From assembly GCA_004794655.1 (NCBI GenBank), contig SMMW01000524.1, positions 806,001 through 870,000 of the forward strand: a stretch of 64,000 nt of DNA, read 5' to 3'. Position numbers and translations under genes: made by a program. The notes under the pieces were generated by a model that did not search any database, was not told the DNA's origin, and saw nothing but the letters and a program-made list of their open reading frames with translations. The DNA is from Marisa cornuarietis (lineage: Eukaryota; Mollusca; Gastropoda; Architaenioglossa; Ampullariidae). Shown piece by piece: positions 1 to 11,108 of the stretch; position 1 is the stretch's first letter, and the number at the start of each line of letters is the position of its first letter.

Positions 1-19
1 TTTGTGCGTATTTTTTTCT

Positions 20-185
20 TGTTAACTAACTGGTTATTCAAAACACAAAAGAGGATAAAAAATAAAAGTCAAAGTCTCAGGAGGGAAACTAAGTTCATGA
101 AAATCACGTGTGAGCACGAAAGCTGCTATTGTCAGCAATACTGTTTCTCTGTCTTGATACAGTAATGTTTGCGATGTCTTGCAGT
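20..185 (-). repeat. Inverted copy of the 11.4-kb flank repeat
   Basis: Read on the minus strand, this stretch matches about 11395-11545, and its twin near 46780-46930. The match includes the run around the words ggcattactgtatcaaga and cagtattgctgacaatagc. It is therefore an inverted fragment of sequence that elsewhere lies between the tRNA-Asp block and the type-B lectin gene. No gene is visible in it. Confidence 0.7.
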
Positions 186-254
186 CTGGTAAAAATGTCC
201 GAATCACTTTCCACTCCGTAAATGGCGGCTAGCCCTTGAAATATGACATCTTCG

Positions 255-255
<1 letters not shown>

Positions 256-332
<77 letters not shown>
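256..332. repeat. (ATT)n microsatellite
   Basis: A perfect run of about 25 ATT units. It is followed at 334-405 by a short segment with atatagcgc near its start and aatgcgcttt near its end, able to pair imperfectly. Trinucleotide run plus GCGC-bearing hairpin is an arrangement I associate with small non-autonomous repeats of marine invertebrates. The open frame across the run is only poly-isoleucine and is not a gene. Confidence 0.85.
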
Positions 333-333
<1 letters not shown>

Positions 334-508
334 AGTAGATTTATATAGCGCAATTTTCAACCCCAGAGTCGACTCAATGCGCTTTCCATTGCGGTATCCT
401 TTTATCCACATGTAATTGGATGTTATTTGTGAGTGTATCGGAATTAGAGAATGTGGCCTGTAATATTGAGGACTTGGCAAAAAAAAAAAAACAAAAAAAA
501 AACCAACC

Positions 509-580
509 CTCGACAGCGGGGAATAGAACCTCTGTCTCCCACAAGACTGAAGGGGATGCTAACCACTATACTATCAAGGA
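509..580 (-). pseudogene. Degenerate tRNA-Asp copy
   Basis: On the minus strand this 72-base stretch aligns end to end with the intact tRNA-Asp genes at 8338 and 11037. It keeps the internal A-box-like tagtatagtggttag and a GTC at the anticodon position. The acceptor stem, anticodon stem and T stem all carry mismatches. It sits left of a lectin gene, like the degenerate copy at 32221. Confidence 0.6.
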
Positions 581-1091
581 GATGGTCTAGTTGAAGCGTG
601 CCTTTATTAAAAGTAGGTGACGATTGCCTGCGTCTACATAAATCTTTTCGTTTATGAGTACTTGTTTGTAAATGCAGTTTTCAGAACCGTCAATGAAGAT
701 CACTCTTCTAACCTGCTCTGCACAAAAGTTATAAAAAGAGTTAAATCGTTTTACCAGTAGACGTTAAATCTGTGGTTCTGGTGACTGTATTAGAAGCTAA
801 AGAAGGTAAAGAAGCTGCCGTTACTGTTCTTAACGGCCGGCCATTTATGATTAAACATTTGACCAAGTTTGGTAACGGGGTGTGTTAAGGTCGAAAGAAA
901 CCAATGCTTTGGAGCAGCCGTTAGGTTAACATATAAGCTTACTCTTGTTTGTCAATACGTTTGCCAATATAATGTTGTAGGATGATGCTTGGCTTTATTA
1001 AAACTGCATGCTGAGTGAACGATGTTCACATTCTTGCCTCCTCAGTTTCTTTTGGTGGTGGCGGCTGTTCCCTTGCTCCCCTCCTCGGTTC
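581..1091. other. No gene seen
   Basis: Mixed AT-rich sequence with short open frames only. I see no motif, RNA gene or repeat boundary that I can support. Confidence 0.5.
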
Positions 1092-1773
1092 TGTTAGGAA
1101 CATGGATTAACACCCCTGATTGAGTGATGTGACAAGGTTGTCACCCTTGTGTATTTTGGTATCAGTAGGGATTGTCACCCATGAATTGGATGTTGATATA
1201 GAGGGCGTTGTTTAGAAATTGGAAGAGAGCAGCAGACGTGAGAGTCTGATACAAGAAAGGATTTGTGAAAGAGGTCAGAATTGATATTATCTGTGTGGAG
1301 AAATATTAACTGTATGGAGAAAGAGTAACTGTGTGGAGAAATATTAACTGTGTGGGTTGTCATTGATAAGCGACTGAGTAGTTACTCACTTTACTAATTT
1401 CCCAGCTGCTGTGTGATCTCCTGGGAAGATTGTATAACTGTGTGGATTACGTTTACCTACTGTGGGAATTATTATTGACTTGATCATTTGTTTGCCGTTA
1501 AGACTGTCGGAGCAAGTCGTATAGGACCCGTCTACAAGGAAGAATGTGTATGTCTCGTCATCGAAGAAAAGATAGCTTGAAGAAAAAAACAGATATAATA
1601 TAAACCGCTCGTAGATATTAAATTTTGAGTAGATTCAGTGTAGGATACTTGCTGTATGATGATTATAGGTTTTTAATTAGAGAAAGATATTTGTGATGAA
1701 TTTTTCTTTGTTATTTAATAAAGAATATATTGTTAGTTCACCCGATTATTAGAAACGTTCGAGCCCACGTACA
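1092..1773 (+). mobile_element. LTR-like dispersed repeat, copy 1
   Basis: This block begins TGTTAGGAACATGG, ends GCCCACGTACA and has AATAAA about 55 bases from its right end, which resembles a retrotransposon LTR (TG...CA ends, polyadenylation signal near the end). A second copy lies at 32673-33684. Homology stops at the same points on both sides while the outer flanks differ, so the boundaries are real. I find no convincing target-site duplication, primer-binding site or internal coding sequence, so a solo LTR or another non-autonomous element is possible. Confidence 0.45.
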
Positions 1774-2463
1774 GGTGTTAGTGATTTGTTGTCTGAAATA
1801 ATAAGTGTGGAACACAGTGTTTGCAGGCGTGCTCTGTGGAGTCTGTGTGTGTCCGAGTGTGTTCCCCAACAGGTTCCTTCGCCATTGCAAGTCATGTGAG
1901 TGTGGGGCACTTTGGCACTTGGGCACTTCGGTTAATAACAAGCTAATTTACACAGGAAGCGTCTAATTCTTTACGATTTACACAGTTTGCATCCGAGGGC
2001 AGCTTCAGAAACAACGGGAGTATTTCTATGCCGATTGATTAAACTTTTTTTTACCAATAAAGGATCTTTATATTATTAACTCAATGCGCTGTACCACTCA
2101 TTTTGTCCCCAAGCACCAAGCTAAATCAAGACAATGAAATATAAGCGAAAGAAAAATAATGTCCAAGGACGAATTGATGGCTGGGTGGATGTTGTGAAGT
2201 GTGATCGAGTCGTCTGCACCACAGAGCAATCGAACGCTCAGTGCATTGGAAGAAAGATTTTTTAATTCTCAACCTTTATTCTCATATTATTTGTAAAACA
2301 ACGCAGTTAAATCAAAAGAAAACACACGATCACAAACATTGCACCATATAGCGTTATTCATGTATTTCAAACATCCGGAAAAAGTTGAACAAAGCCCGCG
2401 AAAAATGTTTACACTGTAATCATCAGCAGACCTCGTATAAGAGCTCAGTACACTGCAGCCATA
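1774..2463. other. Intergenic, upstream of lectin copy 1
   Basis: No coding region seen. The right part, around 2410-2463, resembles the flank left of the type-B TATA box (near 11980-12020), so the homology of the A and B lectin units reaches into their upstream DNA. Confidence 0.45.
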
Positions 2464-2557
2464 ATGTTAGCCACACTGAAACAAATTACCTGTATTATCC
2501 ACATTCACTTGCGGTCTGTTCGTAAGATGTTGTCAGGGAGTTTGTTAGACGTACGTC

Positions 2558-2564
2558 TATAAAA
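2558..2564 (+). promoter_or_regulatory. TATA box candidate, lectin copy 1
   Basis: TATAAAA follows the palindrome GACGTACGTC. The same arrangement occurs upstream of both type-B copies (12109 and 48251), at roughly 290-330 bases before the start codon. Conservation of the box and its spacing across A and B units supports a core promoter. The transcription start is not demonstrated. Confidence 0.5.
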
Positions 2565-2836
2565 TCCTGCATGCAACAAAAGCCGCTCACAGGCCTGGGA
2601 CTTTCCAAAATAAAAAAACCTCGGCGTGTGCCGGCCACTTGGAAACGTTGCAAGTGAACGGACTGCAGATTAATTCATTCATAACGTTGTGTGTATATAC
2701 ATATACATATCATAGATGTGACTTTCTCTATTGCAGTTTTTAATGACAATGACGATTATAATTTGAGGAAGAAGAAGAAGAAAATGATGATGATATTGTA
2801 GCATAAATTGATGCCTTTCTGTCGACAGGAGAACTG

Positions 2837-2844
2837 TGACGTCA
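2837..2844 (+). promoter_or_regulatory. Palindromic TGACGTCA site before the start codon
   Basis: A perfect CRE/ATF-type octamer 8 bases before the ATG of lectin copy 1. It is kept in copies 2 (12422-12429) and 3 (36905-36912) and removed by a 12-base deletion in copy 4. It follows a likely 3' splice site (pyrimidine-rich tract ending gtcgacag at 2829), so it would lie in the transcribed leader. A regulatory role is inference. Confidence 0.35.
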
Positions 2845-2852
2845 GCTAGGAG

Positions 2853-5085
2853 ATGTCTAGGAGCTGTCTGTGCAGCCTCGTGCTGCTGATTACGGTCTGT
2901 ACGTGTGAGGGGGGAGGCACGGAGGTGAGGACATGGAGGAGGTTGTCTGTAGACAGTCGTGGGTACACCATGCAGACGTACTCCAGGCTGGTCACAACGA
3001 TGTCTCGCATCAGATGTGCTGACCTTTGCTCTCAGACCAACACATGTCACGTCTTCTACTTCCGCTCGGACACCGGTCACTGCTTTTTGTCACCGACACT
3101 AGCAAAGGGCAACTCAACGACGTCTACATCGTTGACTCACGTCTACTTTGATGGAGGTTAGCTGCTGTTACTTTTTACGATCAAGATAATGATTGCAGAA
3201 CCGAACGAGAAAGAAACAGACTGAAGGTCGGATGGATTTCAAGACATGTCGGACGAACGGACAGACACAGAGACAGGGACACAAAGTCAGACAGAAAGCA
3301 GACACATAAGTGGGCTATGTAGAAAACGATATGTGAGATTTCATTATTATACGTGAGTTTTTTTTCGTCGAAAAGATGTAGATTGCTGCCAAAATCATGT
3401 TGGAAAACTCAAAATATAATTCATAATATATTTTACATATAAATATCTTTTATATAGTTCTAAAACAAAATGTGCTGATAAACCTACTAACATTTATTGA
3501 ATTTTGTTGGACAGTCTCAGGAAAAAGACAATTTGCAAATTACATTGCAGTTTTATCTGTCTAGATCCATGCGCTCTTGATGTTTTTAATCCTTACTTTA
3601 AAATGATATTTATTTTGTTAGAGATAAATTTACCTTTACAAAATATAAAAAATATAAATACTTAAACATATATTGAACCATTCTGAAGATATATGTTCTG
3701 TCCGTTCTTCATTAAAATGCAAGTTGATTGGTTTATTTCTTCTGTACGAACTTAGTGAGTAACTTTATGATTAACGAATAGTTGTATTTTTGCCCCACGC
3801 CCACTGCTAATAAGACAGACAGAAGACAAAGTAACAGGTTGATACATGGTATCAGACAGTTTAGACTTTAGTAGGATGGTTCTCTCGAAATGATTGAACA
3901 GATTGGAACATGATGAAGGGATAAACAAGACCGGAAGTCAATGTGTGAATCACTATGAAGGCGAAACTGTTTTTGTTCTTTTTATCAGTCACCTGCCCGT
4001 TAAACAGCAGTTTCCTGGCCGTCGGATTTATCTCGTGCATAAAGCCGAACACAGCAAATGTGAAGCTCCCTATCGCAACACAGGCCTGTGACGATGGTGA
4101 AGCCAACTTTGTGATCATGAAGACGAAAGAAAAGATGGAATGGCTCATAAGAGTGGTTTACAGATCACTAGGTAAGTGGACGCGTTTAAGAATTCGGTGC
4201 GTGTGTGTCTGTGTCACGTGTGCCCCCTGTCTACATTCCACACACAAAGTTACAATGTCTTGAATGTAGCACGGAGTAAGTTTTACTTTCTGTCAGTTTG
4301 ACGACCGAGTTTTATTTGAAAAAAAACCTGTCTGTACACCTTGGAGAGTGCCGTGGCTGTTGATGTACGAGTCAGAGGTTTTCTTTCTTTTCTGTGCTTA
4401 CGTTGGAGAGATTAAGCACAGTTGGGTAACTATGTGTGAGAGCAGGTCTACGTGTCGTATTCTTTCTTTTGATTCGTTTATGTTGAATAAGCTCTTGTTT
4501 GCATTGTCAACACGTATATGTCATTTGTCCACTGAGGATCGGCTGTGATCGAGTGACCGCTGAATGTGCTGAGTGCGAGCGCCGTGTGGTTCTGTTCACG
4601 TTCTAACTCTGCGCGACCTGCTTTATCAAAGTGAAGCAAGAGGGCGGTTACAGGTGAAGCTCAGGCTTACAGTTCCCATCCTCTTTTCTCATAAGGATAA
4701 TGACACAGTCCGAGATGATGATGATGACGACGACGACGACGAAGACAGTGGTGGTGACGATGACACGACAATGATTCTTTTCGCGAACATCGTCATCCCC
4801 AGTAATTTCTCTCTATGAAGATGATGTTTTTTGTTGTTTCTAAATAAAGGTGTAGCACACATGTGGCTGAACGCAAGTCTCTCAGTCTCGGATAACCGCT
4901 GGGTGTGGTTTGACGGAGACACTCTCGACCTGAAGGATCCATTGTGGCAGCCTACAAAACCACAAGGCGGCGGGAAAAACTGCCTCATCGCCGTTTATGT
5001 AGCAACTAATAACAGCTACATGTACAGTGACGTGCTTTGTGGGGGACGTTACAGTTTCTACGTGTGTGAGATTCTTCTGACGTAG
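2853..5085 (+). CDS. Secreted PAN plus C-type lectin-like protein, type A copy 1
   Basis: Three coding exons: 2853-3156, 3989-4171 and 4850-5085, with GT-AG introns and phase-1 junctions, giving 240 residues. Residues 1-18 are a signal peptide. Residues 26-100 hold a small PAN/apple-like module with Cys55, 59, 65 and 77. Residues 104-236 are a long-form C-type lectin domain: Cys104/118, Cys135 and Cys235, Cys207 and Cys226, the WLN core at 168 and WVWFDGD at 180. The calcium/sugar motifs are altered: QPT (196-198) replaces EPN/QPD and YSD (221-223) replaces WND. It is probably an extracellular recognition protein whose ligand is unknown. Sequons occur at 87, 170 and 216. Compared with its sister at 36921 it carries several private changes in the last exon (FDGD, KDPLW, KNC, LCGG). 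AATAAA sites lie at 5549 and 5694. Exons were deduced by matching frames and splice consensus among four copies. Confidence 0.85.
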
Positions 5086-5723
5086 AATGTAACGACACTA
5101 CCTAACAGTAAAGGGCAGTAAACAATGAGAGGGACAGGCTCGACGAAACCACATGTGCTAGCCGGATGTGACGTCAAGCTAGAACATTATCATGTAGCAG
5201 TGTCGCATGGAGGGATCTGACGGGAAAAGAACTAATGATGCTTTTTAAATCTTTGCATACAAATGTAATGACAGAGAAATGCAAAGACGAATTTGACAAA
5301 ATGACAGAATTAGCCACAAGCCGGCCATGTGGCCTGTTCCTTTCACCGCTCATCTTATTCGTTGTCTTTATCTAATTCTCTTCTTTCTTCCTCTCTTTCT
5401 CATGTTTCCAGATGTTTTTAAGGAGATTTACTTTCCATTGGAACAAAATATTCACGTTGGCTTTTGGGACTTTAAATAATTGTAATAATTCTGTTAAGGT
5501 CTAGTATATCCTACAGTTGAACACTACTGCTGTATAGCTATTTACAAGAATAAATAGAAATTCTTTAAGTAATATTAATAGAATAGTAATAAAAAACATT
5601 TGCTCGTTTTTTTATTCCTTATCTTAACTCAATGGTTGTTCACTTTAGCTACTCTAATTTTTTTCCTTCTAGAAATTTTTATTTTATTCTGTTAATAAAG
5701 ATGTATAATTATTGTTTGATTTG

Positions 5724-5789
<66 letters not shown>

Positions 5790-6585
5790 ACACACATGTG
5801 CGCTCACGCACACTCACATACATATACTCCCACAATATATGTTAGTAAAATAAACTAAATCTGCTCTCAACGAGGTATTCTTCTGTCCCTGTGAGTCTGT
5901 TACACTGTCTAACCCGTTTGTGTCCACTTTATTTGGTCTAAGATTCTTTTTCCTTCAGGCCCATATAGAGTGAAAAAGAAAAAAATATTTTATTACAAGA
6001 ATAGAAGTTAGTAATATTTTTGAACTTTTATATCAAAGTAAATCTCCTCGACATTAAATCTTTAAGAAACCACACCAGAGCAGGAACATCTCTCTGCTGT
6101 ATGTATTTTTACCTCTAACAACTCTACAAGGTAACATAATACATAAAAACGTCAGTAATTGTCCGACATAAGAAAATAAATAACAATAAACAAATTTACT
6201 TCTTATGAAAACAAGTCAAGTATTAATCTTTGCTGAGTGATGAAAGTGTGAACTGCGCTCTACATGGAGACAAATAGGAGCTGTCTGAGGATTAAAAATT
6301 GATAGTAAAACCCTCGATAGGAAGTCAATCGTTTGCTATCGACACTTCAGCACATTCAAAGGAGGCTATTCAACGCTTTCAGTTGTTTACGGCGAATAAG
6401 GAGAACAAAAATGGAGATCAAGCAATAGACAAGAACAATTTCAATTAATGCATGGTTTGCTGAAAACGTTTCCTAAAATGACATTCTTCAGAAAACCTGT
6501 ATAATGATGAAGTAACTTGATTGACACTTAGCTAAAGCCACTAATGACACGCCAAAGGTTAAAAAAAACTTGCAACATTCTGCAG
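5086..6585. repeat. 3' flank of lectin copy 1, duplicated
   Basis: Non-coding sequence matching about 38979-40380 in the same orientation, downstream of lectin copy 3. It holds candidate AATAAA signals and the (CA)n tract. No gene seen. Confidence 0.7.
5725..5784. repeat. (CA)n microsatellite
   Basis: About 30 perfect CA units. The equivalent place in unit 2 (39614-39630) has a much shorter run, so the locus is length-unstable. Confidence 0.9.
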
Positions 6586-6731
6586 CATACTTCGATCTGT
6601 ATGAATTGTAACGAATATTAACGTTCAGGGAAATCACCACATGTAATCCGTTTTTCTTTAGAAATGTTGTGTGCTTGTCCTCACCTAAGCAAACAGTGTA
6701 ATATGTCCGCTCATGTCACTTTATTTAGCCT

Positions 6732-6812
6732 AGGGGTGGGGAAGCTTTTTTCCTCCAAGGGACATTTTGGTATTTATAACACAAGTCGTGGACCACACAA
6801 AATTATCTAAGA
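6732..6812 (+). mobile_element. hAT-like terminal fragment
   Basis: The run aggggtggggaagctttttt, followed by words such as ccaagggacattttgg and tcgtggaccacac, resembles the CAGGGGTGGG-type ends of non-autonomous hAT elements. No matching partner end is evident nearby, so this is a fragment. It lies in a stretch of unit 1 (about 6585-7728) that is missing from unit 2. Confidence 0.35.
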
Positions 6813-6924
6813 ATTAGCTTGCTCTGTTTAGTCAAGCTGTAACTTCGCTACAGTGTGTTAACACTTTTTCAACGTGTACAATCCCAGCATGCCTGACACT
6901 GCTGTCCTCCCAGTCACCCCAGTG

Positions 6925-7452
6925 AATCCCCGACACTTAATCCCCCGACACTTAATCCCCAGACACTTAATCCCCTAGACATTTAATCCCCAGACACTTA
7001 GTCCCCAGACACTTAATCCTCAAAATGAAATTTCAACTCAAAAAATTATGAAGTGAATGAAAAATTTAATTCAAATTCAAATAATTATTTTCGTTTAAAC
7101 ATCAAAATAAGTTTGACAATTAAAATAATACTTAACTTCAACATTTATAACATTAGTTAAAGTTCATATGAACTATTAAAGTCAATGTTTTTCAACAATG
7201 TGATATGAAAAGTGTTGTTAATCGATATGACAGGTAAGCTAATGATCGGAGGTACAGAGTCTTACCAGAGTTACCACGTGACACATTTCTCTTACGGTTA
7301 TGATATTTCAAGTTCACAAAATAGCAGTTTTGAGTGTTGTGTCGCGATTTGGGGGCATTTTTGAGGATGAAGTGTCTGGGAATTAAGTGTCTGAGGATTA
7401 AGTGTCTAGGGGATTAAGTGTCGGGGATTAAGTGTCTAGGGATTAAGTGCCC
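6925..7452. mobile_element. Foldback-type element with tandem-repeat arms
   Basis: The left arm (6925-7020) is about six tandem copies of a 15-base unit, consensus aatccccagacactt. The right arm (7362-7452) holds about five copies of the same unit in reverse complement. Some 340 bases of AT-rich, non-coding sequence separate them. Arms made of inverted tandem arrays are the mark of foldback-like DNA transposons. The site is empty in unit 2. Target-site duplication not identified. Confidence 0.6.
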
Positions 7453-8337
7453 TTAAATGCTTAAAATAACCGCAGTTTACAAAATCAGTTTTCAGCTGGT
7501 TATGGCTTTTAGATAAAATATTTTCAATGTTGTTTTATCCAATTATCAATTACATGTGGTAGTGTTTTTTCCCATTTTTTTCCCCAGTGTTCTTAAATTT
7601 TTAAGGTTAGTTTGCGACAAGACATTTATTGTAAAACTTTGGCAACTGCAATGGAATTAAATCAAATAATAGAAAGTTAAACACTTGTGTAACCTCCACA
7701 TAACCTGAAGTACGGGCGGTTTTTACACTTGGCAAAACTCGGTGATGAGTCACTGACCATAAACAAACGTGGTTAGTCAGTGTCACTAAGGCAACATCGA
7801 TCGACTATAAGCTTACTCGCAACAGTTGAGGCATAAGTGTAGTACAAACAATTATATAAACAATAACAAAATAATCCGGTGACCGTTGGGGTTCGGGTAG
7901 GGCATGTGGCAGGGAAGGGAGAGAAATGTATTATTAAACACAAGGCAGAGTGATAGCAGAGTAGTCCCCCATTCAACTTCACACGTAAAATGTTACTTGA
8001 CTATATTGGGGATTTTCCTCCTCTTTCTTCTTTCTCTGCTTTTTACTCCTCACATACGTGAACTTCCTCGTCCAGCAGTCTTTTTTTTTTTTGAAAGGAC
8101 ACTGATAAATAGTAAGTTTCTGTTGTAATCTTTTTTTTATAGAATTTCTCCATTTTCTCTCTCTTTCTCTTAAAAAAAAGGAGGGGGGACTTTGTTCGTC
8201 CTAAAATGCGAGTTGCCTATCGTGAAAACTGTCGTCAGCTGTACGGCATGTCAGAGGATCTAGCTTAAAAAAAAGTAGTAAAAAGGTGAAAGTCAGTAGA
8301 AAAACATCGATAGAGACAGCTAAAAAAAAAATTAATT

Positions 8338-8409
8338 CTCCCCGGCGGGGAATTGAACCCCGGTCTCCCGCGTGACAGGCGGGGATACTAACCACTATAC
8401 TACCGAGGA
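8338..8409 (-). tRNA. tRNA-Asp (GTC)
   Basis: An intact 72-base cloverleaf. The 7-bp acceptor stem is tcctcgg with ccgggga, the anticodon stem cccgc/gcggg frames a ctgtcac loop with anticodon GTC, and the T arm is cgggg-ttcaatt-ccccg. Discriminator G, no encoded CCA, no intron. A T-run just downstream on the minus strand can end Pol III transcription. It is identical to the copy at 11037. Confidence 0.9.
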
Positions 8410-8856
8410 TGCCATCACGCACTCTCCTTTTTGAAACTTAATCTCAATTAATGAATACATTTGATCAGTGATTTCGCTAAAGTGCATTGAATCCACGTGT
8501 TACGTGTTTCTTACTTTTAGAAACTAAAAAATAACAAATGCGTGTCTGATGCGGCCAGGTGCATGATGCAATACAAAGTAAGCTACATTTGATTCTCTTT
8601 TCTCATTTAGATGAAATATCTGAAATACCTGAAATGACTACTTTATACACCGACTTATAATTCGTCCTGCCAAAGACTCTTTATGATATAAGGTCTCTGC
8701 AGCTAGGACCAGCGCGATAGTCAGGATACATCTGTCTGTCCGTCTGTCCCTGTCGTTTGTTATCCTTTAGACACATATATATATAGTCACACTTACAGAG
8801 GGAACTTTCTGAAGACTGCATTAAGAAGAACTTGTAGCGAATAGATTTATGTAGAC

Positions 8857-9248
8857 CAGAGGGTTTCAAACTTTTCCAGACGAGTACCACTTTCGAAAAT
8901 TCGATCGAGTACCACCTCTCAACCCTTACCAGAGAGAATAGATTATCTATTCTCTCTGCCCTTATACCACCTGCGTGTATATATAAATATATACTAGTCT
9001 AGGACTTAGTCTTAGGCTCGACGTTATTTAGTAGGCCTATATGATTTAGTCAGTAGCTAGTTAATTGTTAATATATCATGATATAAATATCTTTCATTAA
9101 GCATGTATATTTTCAATCTTGTTATATCACTTATGTGCATAAATATGTAGACTGTATACAGTCCCCGTGAATACAGATGTGCATTCTTTTATATTGGCGC
9201 ATGGTGCTCGCGTACCACCCGTCATAACTTCGCACTTTGAAAAAAAAA
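8857..9248. mobile_element. Non-autonomous hAT-like element
   Basis: Starts cagagggtttcaaac and ends in a degraded tttgaaaaaaa. It is flanked on both sides by the 8-base direct repeat atgtagac (8849-8856 and 9249-9256), the size expected for hAT. A related right end with an undamaged gtttgaaaacctctg terminus lies at about 10900-10979. No coding capacity. It separates the two tRNA-Asp genes of this block. Confidence 0.55.
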
Positions 9249-9302
9249 ATGTAGACGAGGCCACCGTCACCTAGTTTTAATAAGTGTATTCTCTTAACAG
9301 TA

Positions 9303-9374
9303 TCCTCGGTAGTATAGTGGTTAATATCCCCGACTGTCACGCGGGAGACTGGGGTTCAATTCTCCGCCGGGGAG
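9303..9374 (+). tRNA. tRNA-Asp-like copy, probably decaying
   Basis: A 72-base match to tRNA-Asp with GTC anticodon and intact acceptor stem, followed by a T-run. The anticodon stem has an A-G clash at its last pair (cccga/gcggg) and the T stem has two wobble pairs. It may be a pseudogene. It is divergent to the gene at 8338. Confidence 0.55.
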
Positions 9375-10259
9375 ATTCGGATTTTTTTTAGTTATTTTTG
9401 TTGTTTTTGTAGCCAAGTCCTCTATTGGATTATTAACGTTTTAATTTCATAGGATATCGGGATTTTATTCGATCTAGAAGATTCCACCTACGTAAGCGAT
9501 TCGGAAGGAATCCTTTTATCTTGAGGTGATTTCGCACTATGGGCGGAGAGGGAAAGGTAAGAAACTGGAGTACTCGGAGAAGATCTCAGACGCCCAGCCC
9601 TACCGACAGGTGTCACGTACAGAGAGTGTCCCGAGACGAGATCTGAGTTTCTCACTGCAGTGGTGACAAGCGAGTGTTTTAACCACTACACTACTGGGAG
9701 CCCCATAACTGTCCCATCATATTAAAGGGTAGCGGAGTTTTAGGACATGCCGCCGACCATTTCTAGTGAATGGGAGATCAGCATTACTGTTCCTTTTTTT
9801 TTTGAAAGGACACTGATAAATAGTACGTTTCTGTTGTAATCATTTTTTTTATAGAATTTCTCCATTCTCTCTCTCTTTCTCTCTAAAAAAAGGGGACTTT
9901 GTTCGTCCTAAAATGCGAGCTTCCTATCATGAAAACTGTCGTCTGCTGTACGGCATGTCAGAGGATGTAGCTATTGTAGCACGAATGACAAGTGCTTGAT
10001 GACGAAAGCCTCAGGTCAGTTAGTCGGTCGAGTGGACTCACTGCTGCAAATCGCGCTGCGCCTACTCGCTACTTAGTACAACAAATGGCATAAAATATTA
10101 CTTGGGTCACCTAAAATTGTTCACTACCACATATCTCTCAAAAGATTCCATTAAAAAAAATTGGGCTACCGTGAGCATTGGTTAACTGAGTGAAAACAAA
10201 GAAGTAAAAAGGTGAAAGTCAGTAGAAAAACATCGATATAGACAGCTAAAAAAATTACT

Positions 10260-10331
10260 CTTCCCGGCGGGGAATTGAACCCCAATCTCCCGCGTGACAG
10301 GCGGAGATACTAACCACTATACTACCGAGGA
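10260..10331 (-). tRNA. tRNA-Asp-like copy, probably decaying
   Basis: A 72-base minus-strand match with GTC anticodon. It has a C-A mismatch in the acceptor stem and changes in the T arm. It occupies the same place in the second block as the intact gene at 8338 does in the first. Confidence 0.5.
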
Positions 10332-11036
10332 TGGCATTTCCTACGCTCCTTTTTGAAACTTAATCTGAATTAATGAATACATTTGATCAGTGATTTCGCT
10401 AAAGTGCTGAACTATTGGATCCACGTGTTACGTGTTTCTTACTTTTAGAAACTAAACAATAAAAATTTAGAGAAAATATCTGAAATACCTGAAATGACTT
10501 TATACACCGACTTAATTAGTAGGAAAGTGCTTTCATCTAGAGGGGATTTCGCACTCTGGGAGGGAGAGGGAAAGGAAGGAAACTGGAGTACTTTATGTGT
10601 ATAAATATGTAGACTTGTCTCCGCGTCTAACAAACTTTTAACTGTTGGTGACCCGGCGGTCACAACACCCACAGACCCCACGCACCTACCCGCGGGTAAA
10701 CGGAGTACTTATGCAGAGTGCTGTCAGTTACGATTACAAAGATGGGTCTGGTTCCCAATATTCTTGGGGCCCGCTTAATCGTTTAATACCTGATGCTAAG
10801 ACATTCCTGCATCTGGGTTACGACATGGCCATATGCAAGGCTCCACCCACAGCAATGACAGCGAACATACACTCCCCGTACAGATACATTCTTTTACATT
10901 GGCGCATGATGCTCGTGTACCACCCGTCATAACTTCGCGTACCGATAGTGGTACGCGTACTACAGTTTGAAAACCTCTGACGTAGACGAGGCCAGCGTCA
11001 CCTACTTTCAATAAGTGTACTCTCCCGTATCCTATC

Positions 11037-11108
11037 TCCTCGGTAGTATAGTGGTTAGTATCCCCGCCTGTCACGCGGGAGACCGGGGTTCAATTCCCCG
11101 CCGGGGAG
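11037..11108 (+). tRNA. tRNA-Asp (GTC)
   Basis: An intact cloverleaf, base for base the same as 8338-8409: same acceptor, anticodon and T stems, GTC anticodon, discriminator G, no CCA. The downstream ggcggattttttt supplies a Pol III terminator. It is divergent to the degenerate copy at 10260, about 700 bases away. Confidence 0.9.

Larger units (their letters stand above)
8083..9790. repeat. tRNA-Asp block 1 (tandem with the next block)
   Basis: This block of about 1.7 kb starts with a T-run and tgaaaggacactgataaatag and recurs, rearranged, from about 9797 to 11250. Each block contains a minus-strand tRNA-Asp followed by a plus-strand one. Unit 2 has a single such block at about 45352-46560, and an older degenerate one lies at about 32150-32640. 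Confidence 0.65.

Noticed and set aside
229..480. Open frame of 83 codons rich in isoleucine
   Set aside because: It is a translation of the (ATT)n repeat; no start context, domain or conservation.
2679..3080. Minus-strand frames over lectin exon 1 (also at 12348, 36738 and 48483)
   Set aside because: They are antisense shadows of the PAN-encoding exon; the sense strand has signal peptide, cysteines and splice sites.
3861..4148. Minus-strand frames over lectin exon 2 and exon 3 (also at 4689, 13223, 14005, 38591 and 53273)
   Set aside because: Shadows of lectin exons with no domain of their own.
6925..7020. Short regular repeats resembling a CRISPR array
   Set aside because: Units are adjacent without spacers, the genome is eukaryotic, and an inverted partner array identifies a foldback element.
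10645..10932. 95-codon plus frame
   Set aside because: Spans a dispersed non-coding repeat shared with 43.5 and 46.3 kb, where it is not open.
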